Source: an uncultured Oscillospiraceae bacterium
GTDB lineage: Bacteria > Bacillota > Clostridia > Oscillospirales > Oscillospiraceae
Assembly: GCA_910579965.1 (NCBI GenBank)
Contig: CAJTWF010000005.1
Coordinates: forward strand, 39,996-103,995
Direction of reading: 5' to 3'
Length of the DNA stretch: 64,000 bases
Below are positions 17,264-25,466 of this stretch, piece by piece. A program made the translations under genes and the position numbers. Under the pieces are notes generated by a model, which was not told where the DNA came from, did not search any database, and saw only the letters and a program-made list of their open reading frames with translations. Position 1 is the stretch's first letter; each line of letters opens with the position of its first letter.

Positions 17264-19216
17264 TTAGTAGTCCAGGTTTACGGCGTACTTGGCGTTCTTC
17301 TCAATGAATTCCTTTCTGGGCTCCACCTTCTCCCCCATGAGGACGGTGAAAATCGCGTCCGCCTGGACCGCGTCGTCCAGCTCAATGCGGCGGAGGGTCC
17401 GCTTCTCCGGGTCCATGGTGGTCTCCCAGAGCTCGTGGGGGTTCATCTCGCCCAGGCCCTTGAAGCGGCTGATGTCCACCTTGGCGTTGGGGTTGTCACC
17501 CCGGAGCTGGGAGGAGATCTGGTCCCGCTCCTCCGGGGAGAAGGCCAGACGGGTGGTCTTGCCCCGGCTGAGCTTGAAGAGGGGCGGCACGGCGGAGTAG
17601 ACGTAGCCCTGCTCGATGAGGGGCCGCATGAACCGGAAGAAGAAGGTCAGGAGCAGGGTGCGGATGTGGCTGCCGTCCACGTCCGCATCGGCCATGATGA
17701 TGACCTTGTGGTAGCGCAGCTTGTTGACGTCAAAGTCCTCCCCAATGCCGGCCCCCAGGGCGGTAATCACCGGCTGGAGCTTGTCGTTGCCGTACACCTT
17801 GTCCACCCGGGCCTTCTCCACGTTGAGCATCTTGCCCCACAGGGGGAGAATGGCCTGGAACCGGGAGTCCCGGCCCTGGGTGGCGGAGCCCCCTGCGGAG
17901 TCGCCCTCCACGATGTAGAGCTCCGTCAGCTCCGGATTGTTCTCGTTGCAGTCCCGCAGCTTATCCGGCATGGCCGCGCCGCCCAGGGCGGTCTTGCGGC
18001 GGATGGACTCCTTGGCCTTCCGGGCGGCCTCCCGGGCCCGGTTGGCCATCATGGCCTTGTCCAGGATGAGCCGGGCCACCTTGGGATTCTCCTCCAGGTA
18101 CTCCTCCAGCTTCTCCGACACCACAGAGGCCGTCAGGGTGCGGATGGAGGCGTTGCCCAGCTTGGCCTTTGTCTGGCCCTCGAACTGGGCCTCCGTGAGC
18201 TTGACGGAGATGACGCAGGTGATGCCCTCCCGGCAGTCCTCGCCGGAGACCTTGTCGTCCCCCTTGATGATATTGGTCTTTTTTCCGTAGGCGTTGAGGG
18301 CCGTGGTGAGGGCCCGCTTGAAGCCCTCCTCGTGCATGCCCCCCTCCGGGGTGCGCACATCGTTGGCAAAGGAGACGATGGTCTCGCTGTAGCTGTCGTT
18401 GTATTGCAGGGCCACCTCCACGGAGGAGTCGTCCTTCTGGCCGGCCATGTAGATCACGTCCTCGTGGACCGGGGTCTTGTTGGCGTTGAGCCAGGTGACG
18501 TACTCCCGGATCCCCCCCTCGTAGCGCATGGAGTCGGCCTCATCCCGCCCCTCCCGCCTGTCATAGGTGGAGATTTGCAGGCCCGCGTTCAGAAACGCCT
18601 GCTGCTGCATCCGGGTGTGGATGATGTCGTAGCTGTAGGTGGTCACGTCGAACATATCCGGGTCCGGCTTGAAGGTGACCACGGTGCCGGTTTTCTCCGT
18701 GGTCCCCACCACCCGCATGGGCTGGGTGATCTCGCCCCGGGAGAACTTCATCTCATAGATCTGGCCGTTCTTGTGGACCTGGACCTCCAGCCACTCGCTC
18801 AGGGCGTTGACCACGCTGGCGCCCACGCCGTGGAGGCCGCCGGAGACCTTGTAGCCCCCGCCGCCGAACTTGCCGCCGGCGTGGAGCACGGTGAAAACCA
18901 CCTCCAGGGCGGGCAGGCCCGTCTGGGGCTGGATGTCCACGGGGATGCCGCGGCCGTTGTCGGTGACGGTGATGGTGTCGCCCTCGTTGATGGTGACGGT
19001 GATCTCATCGCAGAAGCCGGCCAGGGCCTCGTCGATGGAGTTGTCCACGATCTCGTAGACCAGGTGGTGCAGTCCCGATTCGCTGGTGGAGCCGATATAC
19101 ATGCCCGGCCGCTTGCGCACGGCCTCCAGGCCCTCCAGCACTTGGATCTCGCTGCCGCCGTACTCGTGGGTCACCTGGTTGACGGACAGCTCGGTTTTTT
19201 CCATTACTTCAGACAT
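17264..19216 (-). CDS. gyrB: DNA gyrase subunit B
   Basis: ATPase and TOPRIM subunit of gyrase. The protein is 650 residues. The GHKL ATPase motifs are VYEIVDNSIDEAL, DNGRGIPVDI and GGLHGVGASVVNALS. The TOPRIM domain has EGDSAGGSATQGRD and the metal-binding DADVDGSHIRTLLLTFFFR. The C-terminus has FKGLGEMNPHELWETTMDP. The usual PLRGK reads PLWGKMLNVEKA, an acceptable clostridial variant. GGAGG lies 11 bases before ATG 19216. In gene order it follows remB and precedes the lipoprotein gene and gyrA. No quinolone- or novobiocin-related change was checked beyond these motifs. Confidence 0.98.
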   Translation of the reverse strand: MSEVMEKTELSVNQVTHEYGGSEIQVLEGLEAVRKRPGMYIGSTSESGLHHLVYEIVDNSIDEALAGFCDEITVTINEGDTITVTDNGRGIPVDIQPQTGLPALEVVFTVLHAGGKFGGGGYKVSGGLHGVGASVVNALSEWLEVQVHKNGQIYEMKFSRGEITQPMRVVGTTEKTGTVVTFKPDPDMFDVTTYSYDIIHTRMQQQAFLNAGLQISTYDRREGRDEADSMRYEGGIREYVTWLNANKTPVHEDVIYMAGQKDDSSVEVALQYNDSYSETIVSFANDVRTPEGGMHEEGFKRALTTALNAYGKKTNIIKGDDKVSGEDCREGITCVISVKLTEAQFEGQTKAKLGNASIRTLTASVVSEKLEEYLEENPKVARLILDKAMMANRAREAARKAKESIRRKTALGGAAMPDKLRDCNENNPELTELYIVEGDSAGGSATQGRDSRFQAILPLWGKMLNVEKARVDKVYGNDKLQPVITALGAGIGEDFDVNKLRYHKVIIMADADVDGSHIRTLLLTFFFRFMRPLIEQGYVYSAVPPLFKLSRGKTTRLAFSPEERDQISSQLRGDNPNAKVDISRFKGLGEMNPHELWETTMDPEKRTLRRIELDDAVQADAIFTVLMGEKVEPRKEFIEKNAKYAVNLDY

Positions 19217-19234
19217 CTTTTCATTGACCTCCAG

Positions 19235-19510
19235 TCAGTATGTGGGAAACATGGCGGACAGGCCCTCCAGCCGCCCAAGGAGGGTGGCCGGGGCCAGAGG
19301 GGAGATGTAGACCCGCTGCCACGATCCCGCAGGGGAACACACCACCAGGGATTTTGGCAGATCGCCGCCGGCGCTCACCACCATCCCTTCCTCCTCCGCC
19401 GCCCGGAGATAGGCGCGCGTGTCCCGGGCGGTGGAGGCGTTGTCCAGATCGAATATGCCAATAATGTCGTCCGTTGGAACGGAGACATTGTTTCCTAAAT
19501 GTAAATACAT
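19235..19510 (-). CDS. remB: RemA/RemB-family (DUF370) regulator
   Basis: A 91-residue protein of the Rem family, known from Bacillus as DNA-binding regulators of matrix and osmoprotection genes, with remB (yaaB) lying between recF and gyrB. Here it holds the same place, 18 bases before gyrB. The family start MYLHLGNNVSVPTDDIIGIF and the DLDNASTARDTRAYL segment are clear. The C-terminal half (KSLVVCSPAGSWQRVYISP) also fits. A roughly 600-bp inverted-repeat element separates it from recF, so unlike Bacillus it probably starts its own transcript with gyrB. Confidence 0.9.
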   Translation of the reverse strand: MYLHLGNNVSVPTDDIIGIFDLDNASTARDTRAYLRAAEEEGMVVSAGGDLPKSLVVCSPAGSWQRVYISPLAPATLLGRLEGLSAMFPTY

Positions 19511-19561
19511 TGGTGTTTTATACTATTTGTCGTTTTTTGTTGGAAGTGTTTTCTGTATGTT

Positions 19562-20165
19562 AGCCCCGGGGCCTGCGCGGCCCCGGACCCCGCGGGCACT
19601 TTTTGTCCAGACAAAAAGTACCCAAAAAGCTGCTGGACCTGCGGTCCAGACCCCCTTATTTATGACGGGGGTTATTTTTTACGCTGCGAGCTGTCAGGCG
19701 AAGCCTCTGACCGATTGCCCTGGGCCGTTGGGCTGCCCTGCCTTTGAAGGACACCTTCTCAGCAGAGATTGCCGTGGGCGAAGCAGTATCTTACCTTGCT
19801 TGCGCGACAATCCGTCTGACTATTGCTGTTACTGCCCGGCTCAGATGGTTCCCGGCTCAACGTGGAAGGCCCTCTGCGTCTCGATCCATCCTATCGCAGA
19901 GTCCAGGTAACGAACGGAGGCGATAGGTAACGAGGAGATCAGTGACAAAAGCGGAGATTCGCTTGCGGGAATGCAGGTCCAGAAAGGGTCCTTCAAAGGC
20001 GCCGCGGCCCAACGGCCCATAGCAATCGGACAGAGGCTTCGCCTGACAGCTCGTAGCGAAAAAAAGAGGCGGGGGGTCCAGCCCCGGAGGGGGGCTGGCG
20101 CATTTTTGGTACCTTTTTGTGCGCACAAAAAGGTACCGCGGGGTCCGGGGGCGGCGCTAGCCCCC
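19562..20165. repeat. Roughly 600-bp element with long imperfect inverted arms between remB and recF
   Basis: The left arm (about 19562-19754) and right arm (about 19985-20165) are inverted copies. CGAGCTGTCAGGCGAAGCCT at 19686-19705 and its complement near 20034-20053 are identical, the ~70-bp blocks around them differ at about ten bases, and CGGACCCCGCGG is also shared. Each arm carries a small palindrome, CTTTTTGTCCAGACAAAAAG (left) and GGTACCTTTTTGTGCGCACA... (right, 20109-20138). The middle 230 bp hold no convincing gene. Function is unknown; it may be two facing repeat units or a MITE-like insertion. Confidence 0.7.
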
Positions 20166-20188
20166 GGGTCTGCCGTCAAGATACCCAC

Positions 20189-21298
20189 TCACCCCGGCAA
20201 AACAACTCCTCCGCTCACCCGGTAGACGCTCCCCTTCAGCAGGGCGTGAAGCCGGTCCTCCTCGCAGCAGGTAATAAAGACCTGCCCGCTGCCCAGGCGG
20301 TTCAATACATATTCCTGCCGCCGGGGGTCCAGCTCGCTGAGCACGTCGTCCAAAAGCAAAACAGGATACTCCCCGATGATCTCCCGGTGGATCTCCCTGG
20401 CCGCCAGCTTCATGGACAGCGCCGCCGTCCTGGTCTGCCCCTGGGAGGCAAAGGACCGGGCGCTGACGCCGTTGAGGGATACCTCCAGATCGTCCTTGTG
20501 GGGCCCGGAGAGGCACTGACGGCTGGAGATTTCCGCGCTGTGGTGGGAGCGCTGGTGCTCCAGGAGCTGGCCCACCAGCGTCCGGTGGTCCCCAAAGGGA
20601 TCCGTGACTGTCTTCACCGTGGCGTAGGCGATCTCCAGCGCCTCCCTTCCCCCGGAGCACTCCAGATGGGCCGGCGCGGCGTACTGCCCCAGCAGGCGGG
20701 CGAATCGGGAGCGGTAGTGGATGAGCACCGCCCCCGCCTCCGCCATGCGCAGGTTGAAGTCCGGCAGGGTTGCCATGAGATCCGGCCGCTCCGCGCAGTC
20801 CCGGAGAAGCCGGGTCTTGTGCTCGTGGAGGCGCTGATATTCCGCCAGGGCCGCTGCGTACCGGGGCCGCAGCTGGCACAGCGACGCGTCCATGAACCGC
20901 CGCCGGGCCGCCGCACCCTCCCTGATGAGCTGGAGATCCTCCGGGGAGAAGAATACCGTATTCAGTACGCCGCTCAGCTCAGCGGCGGATTTGGCCGGGA
21001 CCCTGTTGACGCTGATTTTCTTTTTCCGGCCCGCGCCGGCCTCAATGCGGCTGATAAAGTCCCGGTCCCGGGCGCGGATGGCGCCCTCCAGCAAAAATCC
21101 TCCCTCCCCGAACCGGATCAGCTCCCGGTCCGTGCGGGTGCGGTGGGACCTGCCGCAGGAGAGGCAGACCACAGCCTCCAGCAGGTTGGTCTTGCCCTGG
21201 GCGTTCTCCCCCCAGATCACGTTGCAGACGGGGTGGAAGGAGATCTGCTGGGACTGGTAGTTGCGAAAATTTTCCAGATAGAGGCTGTCAAGGCGCAT
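20189..21298 (-). CDS. recF: DNA replication and repair protein RecF
   Basis: SMC-like ATPase that helps load RecA at gaps and stalled forks. ATG 21298 gives 369 residues, the usual RecF length, beginning MRLDSLYLENFRNY; longer frames only read into the neighbour. Walker A is GENAQGKTNLLEA, the ABC-type signature region is ASQGQTRTAALSMKLA, and Walker B is PVLLLDDVLSELDPRRQ. Its start overlaps the end of yaaA by 11 bases. Downstream a large inverted-repeat element intervenes before remB and gyrB. Confidence 0.97.
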   Translation of the reverse strand: MRLDSLYLENFRNYQSQQISFHPVCNVIWGENAQGKTNLLEAVVCLSCGRSHRTRTDRELIRFGEGGFLLEGAIRARDRDFISRIEAGAGRKKKISVNRVPAKSAAELSGVLNTVFFSPEDLQLIREGAAARRRFMDASLCQLRPRYAAALAEYQRLHEHKTRLLRDCAERPDLMATLPDFNLRMAEAGAVLIHYRSRFARLLGQYAAPAHLECSGGREALEIAYATVKTVTDPFGDHRTLVGQLLEHQRSHHSAEISSRQCLSGPHKDDLEVSLNGVSARSFASQGQTRTAALSMKLAAREIHREIIGEYPVLLLDDVLSELDPRRQEYVLNRLGSGQVFITCCEEDRLHALLKGSVYRVSGGVVLPG

Positions 21299-21503
21299 AG
21301 ACCACCCGAAAGGACCGGCCCTGGAAGGAGGCCACGTCCCCTTCCCGCAGTTTTTTCCCCCGCTGGAGGCAGATCTCGCCGTTGACAGACGCCTCTCCGG
21401 CCTGAATGCGCACCTTGGCCTCCCCCCCTGTGGCGGCAAGGCCGGTGAGCTTCAGGAGATCCTGGAGACGGATAAACTCCGTGTTAATGGATATTGTTTC
21501 CAT
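21288..21503 (-). CDS. yaaA: S4-domain RNA-binding protein YaaA
   Basis: A 71-residue S4-like domain protein, matching the length of Bacillus YaaA, which lies between dnaN and recF as here. The S4 fold is visible as FIRLQDLLKLTGLAATGGEA followed by VNGEICLQRGKKLREGD. An alternative TTG 15 bases upstream gives five extra residues, but GGGA lies 9 bases before ATG 21503, so that start is preferred. It overlaps recF by 11 bases. Its role is probably RNA or ribosome binding; no target is known from the sequence. Confidence 0.9.
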   Translation of the reverse strand: METISINTEFIRLQDLLKLTGLAATGGEAKVRIQAGEASVNGEICLQRGKKLREGDVASFQGRSFRVVYAP

Positions 21504-21518
21504 ATGCAGTATTCCCAA

Positions 21519-22625
21519 TCAGCTGTTTTTCAGCCGCACCGGCAGCACCATATAGAGGAAGTTCTCCTCCCCCTCCACGGGGGTGATGATGCAGGGGGAG
21601 ATACCGGTGTTCATCTCCAGCCGGACCTGGTCTGCGGGGGCGTATTTCAGGGCGTCCAGAAGATAGCGGTTGTTGAAGCCGATCTCCAGCCCGCCGCCGT
21701 CTCCGCTGACCGCGCACACGTCCTTGGCCTCTCCGTTGGCGGTTTTGGCGGACATGTAGACCCTGTCCTCCTTGAAGATGCACCGCACCGGGCTTTTTTG
21801 TTTGTCGGAGATCACCACGCCCACCCGGTCAATGGACTCTATCATGGCCTTGGTGGAGGCGGTGATGGAGATGGGGTTGGACCGGGGAATGGCCGCCTTG
21901 TAGTCCAGAAACTCCCCCTCCAGCCGCCGGCAGATGAGCTGGGTGTCCCCCACGTTAAAGAGCAGGTGCCGGTTGCCCAGGGTGATGGCAGCGCTCTCGT
22001 CCGTGTCCTCACAGATCCGCTCCACCTCGTTGAGGGCGGTCCCGGGGGCTACGAATCGGAAGGAGCCGCCGGCGGTCTCCAGGGGCTCCCGCCGCAGGGC
22101 CAGCCGGAAGCCGTCTACGCTGACCACGGTGAGGCCCTCCTCCCCGATTTCAAAGAGGGAGCCGGTGTGGACGGGGCGGATCTCGTCGGTGGATACGGCA
22201 AAGGAGGTCTGTGCGATCATGGACCGGAGGGTATTCTGCTGGATGCGGATGGAATACTGGTCCTCCACCTCCGGCAGCTCCGGGTAGTCCTCCGCGGACA
22301 GGGCCAGGATGTCGTAGGAAGCGTCGCCGCAGGTGAGCTTGACGTTGAGGTCCTTGTCAGAGGAGAAGGTGACAACGTCGTCAGGCAGGCGGCGGATGAT
22401 CTCCCCGAAGAGCCGCGCGGAGAGCACCAGGGAACCGGGCTCGGTGACGTCCGCGTCCAGGCGGGTGCGGATTCCTGTCTGCATGTTGTAGCCGGATACG
22501 GTGAGCTGGTGGTCCGCATGGAGCAGAAGGCCCTCCAGAGCGGGAATGGAGCTCTTGGCTGCCACAGTCCTGGAGGCGGTGGTGATGGCGGATTGAAGAA
22601 GGGTCTTTTCACAGGAAAATTTCAT
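21519..22625 (-). CDS. dnaN: DNA polymerase III subunit beta (sliding clamp)
   Basis: Ring-forming processivity clamp of the replisome. The 368 residues show the three-fold clamp layout, starting MKFSCEKTLLQSAITTASRT. ARLFGEIIRRLPDDVV is the first-domain motif, and the end MVLPVRLKNS is the usual MPMRL-type terminus contacting partners. AAAGGAAACC precedes the ATG. It lies downstream of dnaA, separated by a 299-base region rich in DnaA boxes, and 15 bases before yaaA. Confidence 0.98.
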   Translation of the reverse strand: MKFSCEKTLLQSAITTASRTVAAKSSIPALEGLLLHADHQLTVSGYNMQTGIRTRLDADVTEPGSLVLSARLFGEIIRRLPDDVVTFSSDKDLNVKLTCGDASYDILALSAEDYPELPEVEDQYSIRIQQNTLRSMIAQTSFAVSTDEIRPVHTGSLFEIGEEGLTVVSVDGFRLALRREPLETAGGSFRFVAPGTALNEVERICEDTDESAAITLGNRHLLFNVGDTQLICRRLEGEFLDYKAAIPRSNPISITASTKAMIESIDRVGVVISDKQKSPVRCIFKEDRVYMSAKTANGEAKDVCAVSGDGGGLEIGFNNRYLLDALKYAPADQVRLEMNTGISPCIITPVEGEENFLYMVLPVRLKNS

Positions 22626-22723
22626 GGCTGGGTTTCCTTTCTTTTTTCCGGAGAGCGGAATATTGGCCGTATGAGAAGCATAGTATATTTATTTTTCAGA
22701 AGTAGAAGCGGTAGGGCGAAAAA

Positions 22724-22882
22724 TTGTGGATTATGGCGGCAAGCCGTTGAAAATACTGGAGAAATTGGAAGAACAAGAGGTGTGGAAAAAAGCACAGGTT
22801 GTCCACGGTTTTCCACGCTGGCCGGGAGGCTGGGTTTTTTCCACAGCCGGTGTGGAGAATATTTTGTTGGTATTGTGGAAAA
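22724..22882. other. oriC: Chromosomal origin, DnaA-box cluster between dnaA and dnaN
   Basis: Seven DnaA-box-like 9-mers lie in the 299-base dnaA-dnaN gap. TGTGGATTA is at 22725. TGTGGAAAA is at 22781. TTGTCCACG is at 22799, TTTTCCACG at 22809 and TTTTCCACA at 22837. TGTGGAGAA is at 22851 and TGTGGAAAA at 22874. Three match TTWTNCACA exactly and the others differ at one or two bases. A/T-rich DNA (TAGTATATTTATTTTTC, 22681-22697) at the dnaN side is the best candidate for the unwinding site. No comparable cluster was found on the other side of dnaA. Confidence 0.85.
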
Positions 22883-22924
22883 CTTGGGGGAAAATGTTGA
22901 AATAGAAACGGCCGTTTTACGGCG

Positions 22925-24241
22925 CTACTTGGTGGAGTTGATGTTGGTGATAATAGCCTTTACCGTCTCCGCGTAGGCCGGGTCCGCCTTCATCTTCTTT
23001 TCTACCTTGTTGATGGAGTTGAGCACTGTGGAGTGGTCCCGGCCGCCGAAGACCTTTCCCGTGTCGTCCAGGGACAGGCTGGTGAGGCGGCGGATGAGGT
23101 ACATGGCCGTCTGGCGGGCGTTGAGGGAGTCCCGGCTGCGGGACTGTCCCTTGATCTGGTCCTCCTCCAGCCGGAAGTACCGGCAGATCTCCTTGATAAT
23201 GGTGTCCGGGGTGATGATGAACTCGTTGGACCGGCTCATGTCCTGGAGGGCCCGGTCCACGGCGGCGGTGCTGATCTCGATGCCGTCCAGGTCCTTGAAG
23301 GCCTTGATCTTCTTGACCGTGCCCTCCAGCTGCCGGACGTTGGCGGTGATCTTGGAGGCGATGTAGCCGGCGATCTCGTCGCTGAGGATGAAGCCCAGCT
23401 GGGCGGCCTTGTTTTTGAGGATGGCCACCCGGGTCTCCAGCACCGGCGGCTGTACGTCCGCCATCAAACCCCACTCAAACCGGGTCCGCAGCCGGTCATC
23501 CAGCTGGGCCATCTCCTGGGGAGGCCGGTCCGAGGTGAGCACGATCTGCTTTTTCGCTTCGTAGAGGGCGTTGAAGGTGTGGAAGAACTCGTTCTGGGTC
23601 TCCACCTTGCCGGCCACAAACTGGATGTCGTCCACCAGCATCAGGTCCGCCTCCCGGTACTTGGTACGGAACTCGTTCATGGCCCGGCCGGAGCGGACGG
23701 TCTCGATGTAGTCGTTGATAAACTCGTCGCCCTTGATATAGAGGATTTTTGCGGAAGGGAATTTGCCCCGGATGACGTGGGCAATGGCGTAGAGCAGGTG
23801 GGTCTTGCCCAGCCCCGAGTCGCCGTAGATGAAGAGGGGGTTGTAGTGCTGCCCCGGCGCGTCCGCCACCGCCCGGGCCGCCGAGCAGGCCAGACGGTTG
23901 GAGGGACCCACCACGAAGGTGTCGAAGGTGAACTCCCCGCTCTCCATCAGGGATACGGGCTTCTCCTCCTCCTTGCTCTGAAAGCGCTGGAGGCCGTTGT
24001 CGTCCAGCAGGTGGACGGCAATGTCGGCGGAGAAGATGTCCTTGAGCCCGGCCTCGATGTTGGGCAGGAAGCGGTCCTGGATGTTGGTGCGCTTGAAGGT
24101 GTTGGGACAGTGGAGGTAGAGGTTGTTCCCCTCCAGGGCCACTACCGCCGTCTCGTCGAACCAGGTTTTGATGGTGGTCTCCGACAGATCCTCCCGGAGC
24201 CTGGTCAGAATCATGGACCAGATATCGGAAACAGATTGCAT
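22925..24241 (-). CDS. dnaA: Chromosomal replication initiator protein DnaA
   Basis: AAA+ initiator that binds DnaA boxes and opens the origin. The protein is 438 residues. Domain I is at about 1-80, with a very short linker (about 81-103). The ATPase has Walker A GDSGLGKT at 140-147 and Walker B in DLMLVDDIQFVAGK. The C-terminal DNA-binding domain has the signature FGGRDHSTVLNSINKVE. AGGGAGAG precedes the ATG. It is the first gene of the leftward origin operon, with a TTGCAA-17-TATACT promoter about 70 bases upstream on the minus strand. Confidence 0.98.
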   Translation of the reverse strand: MQSVSDIWSMILTRLREDLSETTIKTWFDETAVVALEGNNLYLHCPNTFKRTNIQDRFLPNIEAGLKDIFSADIAVHLLDDNGLQRFQSKEEEKPVSLMESGEFTFDTFVVGPSNRLACSAARAVADAPGQHYNPLFIYGDSGLGKTHLLYAIAHVIRGKFPSAKILYIKGDEFINDYIETVRSGRAMNEFRTKYREADLMLVDDIQFVAGKVETQNEFFHTFNALYEAKKQIVLTSDRPPQEMAQLDDRLRTRFEWGLMADVQPPVLETRVAILKNKAAQLGFILSDEIAGYIASKITANVRQLEGTVKKIKAFKDLDGIEISTAAVDRALQDMSRSNEFIITPDTIIKEICRYFRLEEDQIKGQSRSRDSLNARQTAMYLIRRLTSLSLDDTGKVFGGRDHSTVLNSINKVEKKMKADPAYAETVKAIITNINSTK

Positions 24242-24310
24242 AGAAGCTCTCCCTCTCTTTTTCCTTAGTGGCGGTTTCGTCTCTCTGACAGCCGAAAATG
24301 TTCCTAGGAT

Positions 24311-24339
24311 AGTATAGCAGAAAATGGATGGGATTGCAA
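24311..24339 (-). promoter_or_regulatory. dnaA promoter
   Basis: On the minus strand TTGCAA (24339-24334), a 17-base spacer and TATACT (24316-24311), about 70 bases before the dnaA start. Confidence 0.7.
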
Positions 24340-24450
24340 CAGATACTTATTCTATATATAGAAGAAATATAGCGGCTGCCCCTCCGCGGACAGCCGCGCC
24401 GCCGGCAGGCGGCCTGCGGAGGGATGGAGCGCTGTTTTTTGAATTTTTTG
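24340..24450. other. Region between the dnaA and rpmH promoters: A/T-rich block plus GC-rich hairpins
   Basis: An A/T-rich run (TACTTATTCTATATATAG, from 24343) is followed by nested inverted repeats: CCTCCGC with GCGGAGG, and GCCGCCGGCAGGCGGC between them. No exact DnaA box is seen in 24242-24606, so the second, upstream half of a bipartite origin is not evident here. Confidence 0.5.
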
Positions 24451-24479
24451 TTGACACAGATCCTTTTTTTATGTATAAT
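24451..24479 (+). promoter_or_regulatory. Perfect-consensus sigma-A promoter of rpmH
   Basis: TTGACA (24451-24456), exactly 17 bases and TATAAT (24474-24479). The leader to rpmH is about 120 bases and begins with a small hairpin, GCCTGTCCTGCGGCAGGC. Confidence 0.92.
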
Positions 24480-24606
24480 AACGTTTGCCTGTCCTGCGGC
24501 AGGCTGAACTGTGTCAACTGCGGGGGGATGGCTGCCATGCCCCGCCGTCGAGTAGTGGGGGGCGAGAGCTCCGCACAGCCATATTTTGAGTAGGAGGTGT
24601 ATGCAA

Positions 24607-24741
24607 ATGTTCCGTACCTATCAGCCCAAAAAGCGTCAGCGCTCCAAGGAGCACGGGTTCCGTAAGAGGATGAGGACCGCCAACGGCCGCAAGGTGCTCG
24701 CCCGCCGCCGCGCCAAGGGCCGCGCCCGCCTGACCCATTGA
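24607..24741 (+). CDS. rpmH: 50S ribosomal protein L34
   Basis: A 44-residue, Arg/Lys-rich ribosomal protein (MFRTYQPKKRQRSKEHGFRK then MRTANGRKVLARRRAKGRAR). It is the near-universal first gene right of bacterial origins. AGGAGG at 24592-24597 is 9 bases before ATG 24607; the ATG at 24601 is only 3 bases from it, so 24607 is the start. A perfect-consensus promoter drives it. A hairpin lies between it and rnpA. Confidence 0.97.
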   Translation: MFRTYQPKKRQRSKEHGFRKRMRTANGRKVLARRRAKGRARLTH

Positions 24742-24779
24742 GGTTCGCGGCGTTTGCATCGCAAATAAGATAGATCGGG

Positions 24780-24808
24780 GGGACGGCAAGAATTTTTCAT
24801 GCCGTCCC
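24780..24808 (+). terminator. Hairpin between rpmH and rnpA
   Basis: GGGACGGCA (24780-24788) pairs with TGCCGTCCC (24800-24808). No T-run follows directly (TGCGCGCCTTTT), so it may act as a processing site or attenuator and not a full terminator. Confidence 0.5.
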
Positions 24809-24864
24809 TGCGCGCCTTTTCAGGCCGGTCCCGATTGCGTCTGTCCGAGAGGAGGCCGTGGGCC

Positions 24865-25200
24865 GTGAAAAAAGCTGTCAGCATCAAGGAAAACCGGGCC
24901 TTCCGCCGCATCTACAGCCGGGGAAAGTCCGCCGTGACCCCCTTCCTGGTGGTCTACTGCCGCCCCAACCGCCTGGACCATAACCGCCTGGGCGTGACGG
25001 TGAGCACCAAGCTGGGCTGCGCCGTGGTGCGGAACCGGGCCCGCCGCCGCCTGCGGGAGGTCTTCCGTCTGGCGGGGCCCGATCTGCGCCAGGGCTATGA
25101 TATCATCCTCGTGGCCCGTTCCCGGGCCGCGGACGGGGACTACGTCAGGCTTACCCAGGCCTTCTACCGGGCCTGCGGGGAGCTGAAGCTGCTGATATGA
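24865..25200 (+). CDS. rnpA: Ribonuclease P protein component
   Basis: Protein subunit of RNase P, which matures the 5' ends of tRNAs. GTG 24865 gives 111 residues (VKKAVSIKENRAFRRIYSRG). AGGAGG at 24850-24855 lies 9 bases before it, while upstream in-frame codons have no such site. The RNR signature is at RNRARRRLREVFR, with the conserved LGVTVSTKLG before it and DIILVARSRAAD after it. Its stop overlaps the yidD start by 4 bases (ATGA). Confidence 0.96.
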   Translation: MKKAVSIKENRAFRRIYSRGKSAVTPFLVVYCRPNRLDHNRLGVTVSTKLGCAVVRNRARRRLREVFRLAGPDLRQGYDIILVARSRAADGDYVRLTQAFYRACGELKLLI

Positions 25201-25412
25201 TAAAGCGGCTTGTGCTGGGGGCCATCCGGTTCTACCAGCGCTGTATCTCCCCCGGCCTCCCGCCCAGGTGCCGCTTTATCCCCACCTGCTCCCAGTACGC
25301 CCTTCAGGCCGTGGAGAAGTACGGGGTGCTGCGGGGCGGATGGCTGGCCCTGCGGCGCTTTTTGCGATGCCACCCCTTCTACAAGGGGGATTTTTACGAT
25401 CCTGTGCCATAG
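25197..25412 (+). CDS. yidD: Membrane protein insertion efficiency factor YidD
   Basis: A 71-residue peripheral membrane protein that assists YidC-dependent insertion. The family signature is complete: RFYQRCISPGLPPRCRFIPT, CSQYALQAVEKYG, GGWLALRRFLRCHPFYKGDF and YDPVP at the end. It overlaps rnpA by 4 bases and precedes yidC by 54. Confidence 0.97.
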   Translation: MIKRLVLGAIRFYQRCISPGLPPRCRFIPTCSQYALQAVEKYGVLRGGWLALRRFLRCHPFYKGDFYDPVP

Positions 25413-25466
25413 ACCTCCCCTGCCGCTGCATGGGCGGGGGAAACATTCTACCGGAGGAAACACTAC

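Noticed and set aside
17435..19498. 687-codon plus-strand frame opposite gyrB and remB
   Set aside because: Antisense to gyrB and remB; no recognisable protein.
19857..20225. Several short frames inside the inverted-arm element
   Set aside because: They follow the palindromic arms, differ between arms and lack ribosome-binding sites.
24324..24593. 89-codon frame across the rpmH promoter and leader
   Set aside because: It covers a consensus promoter and hairpins and has no ribosome-binding site.
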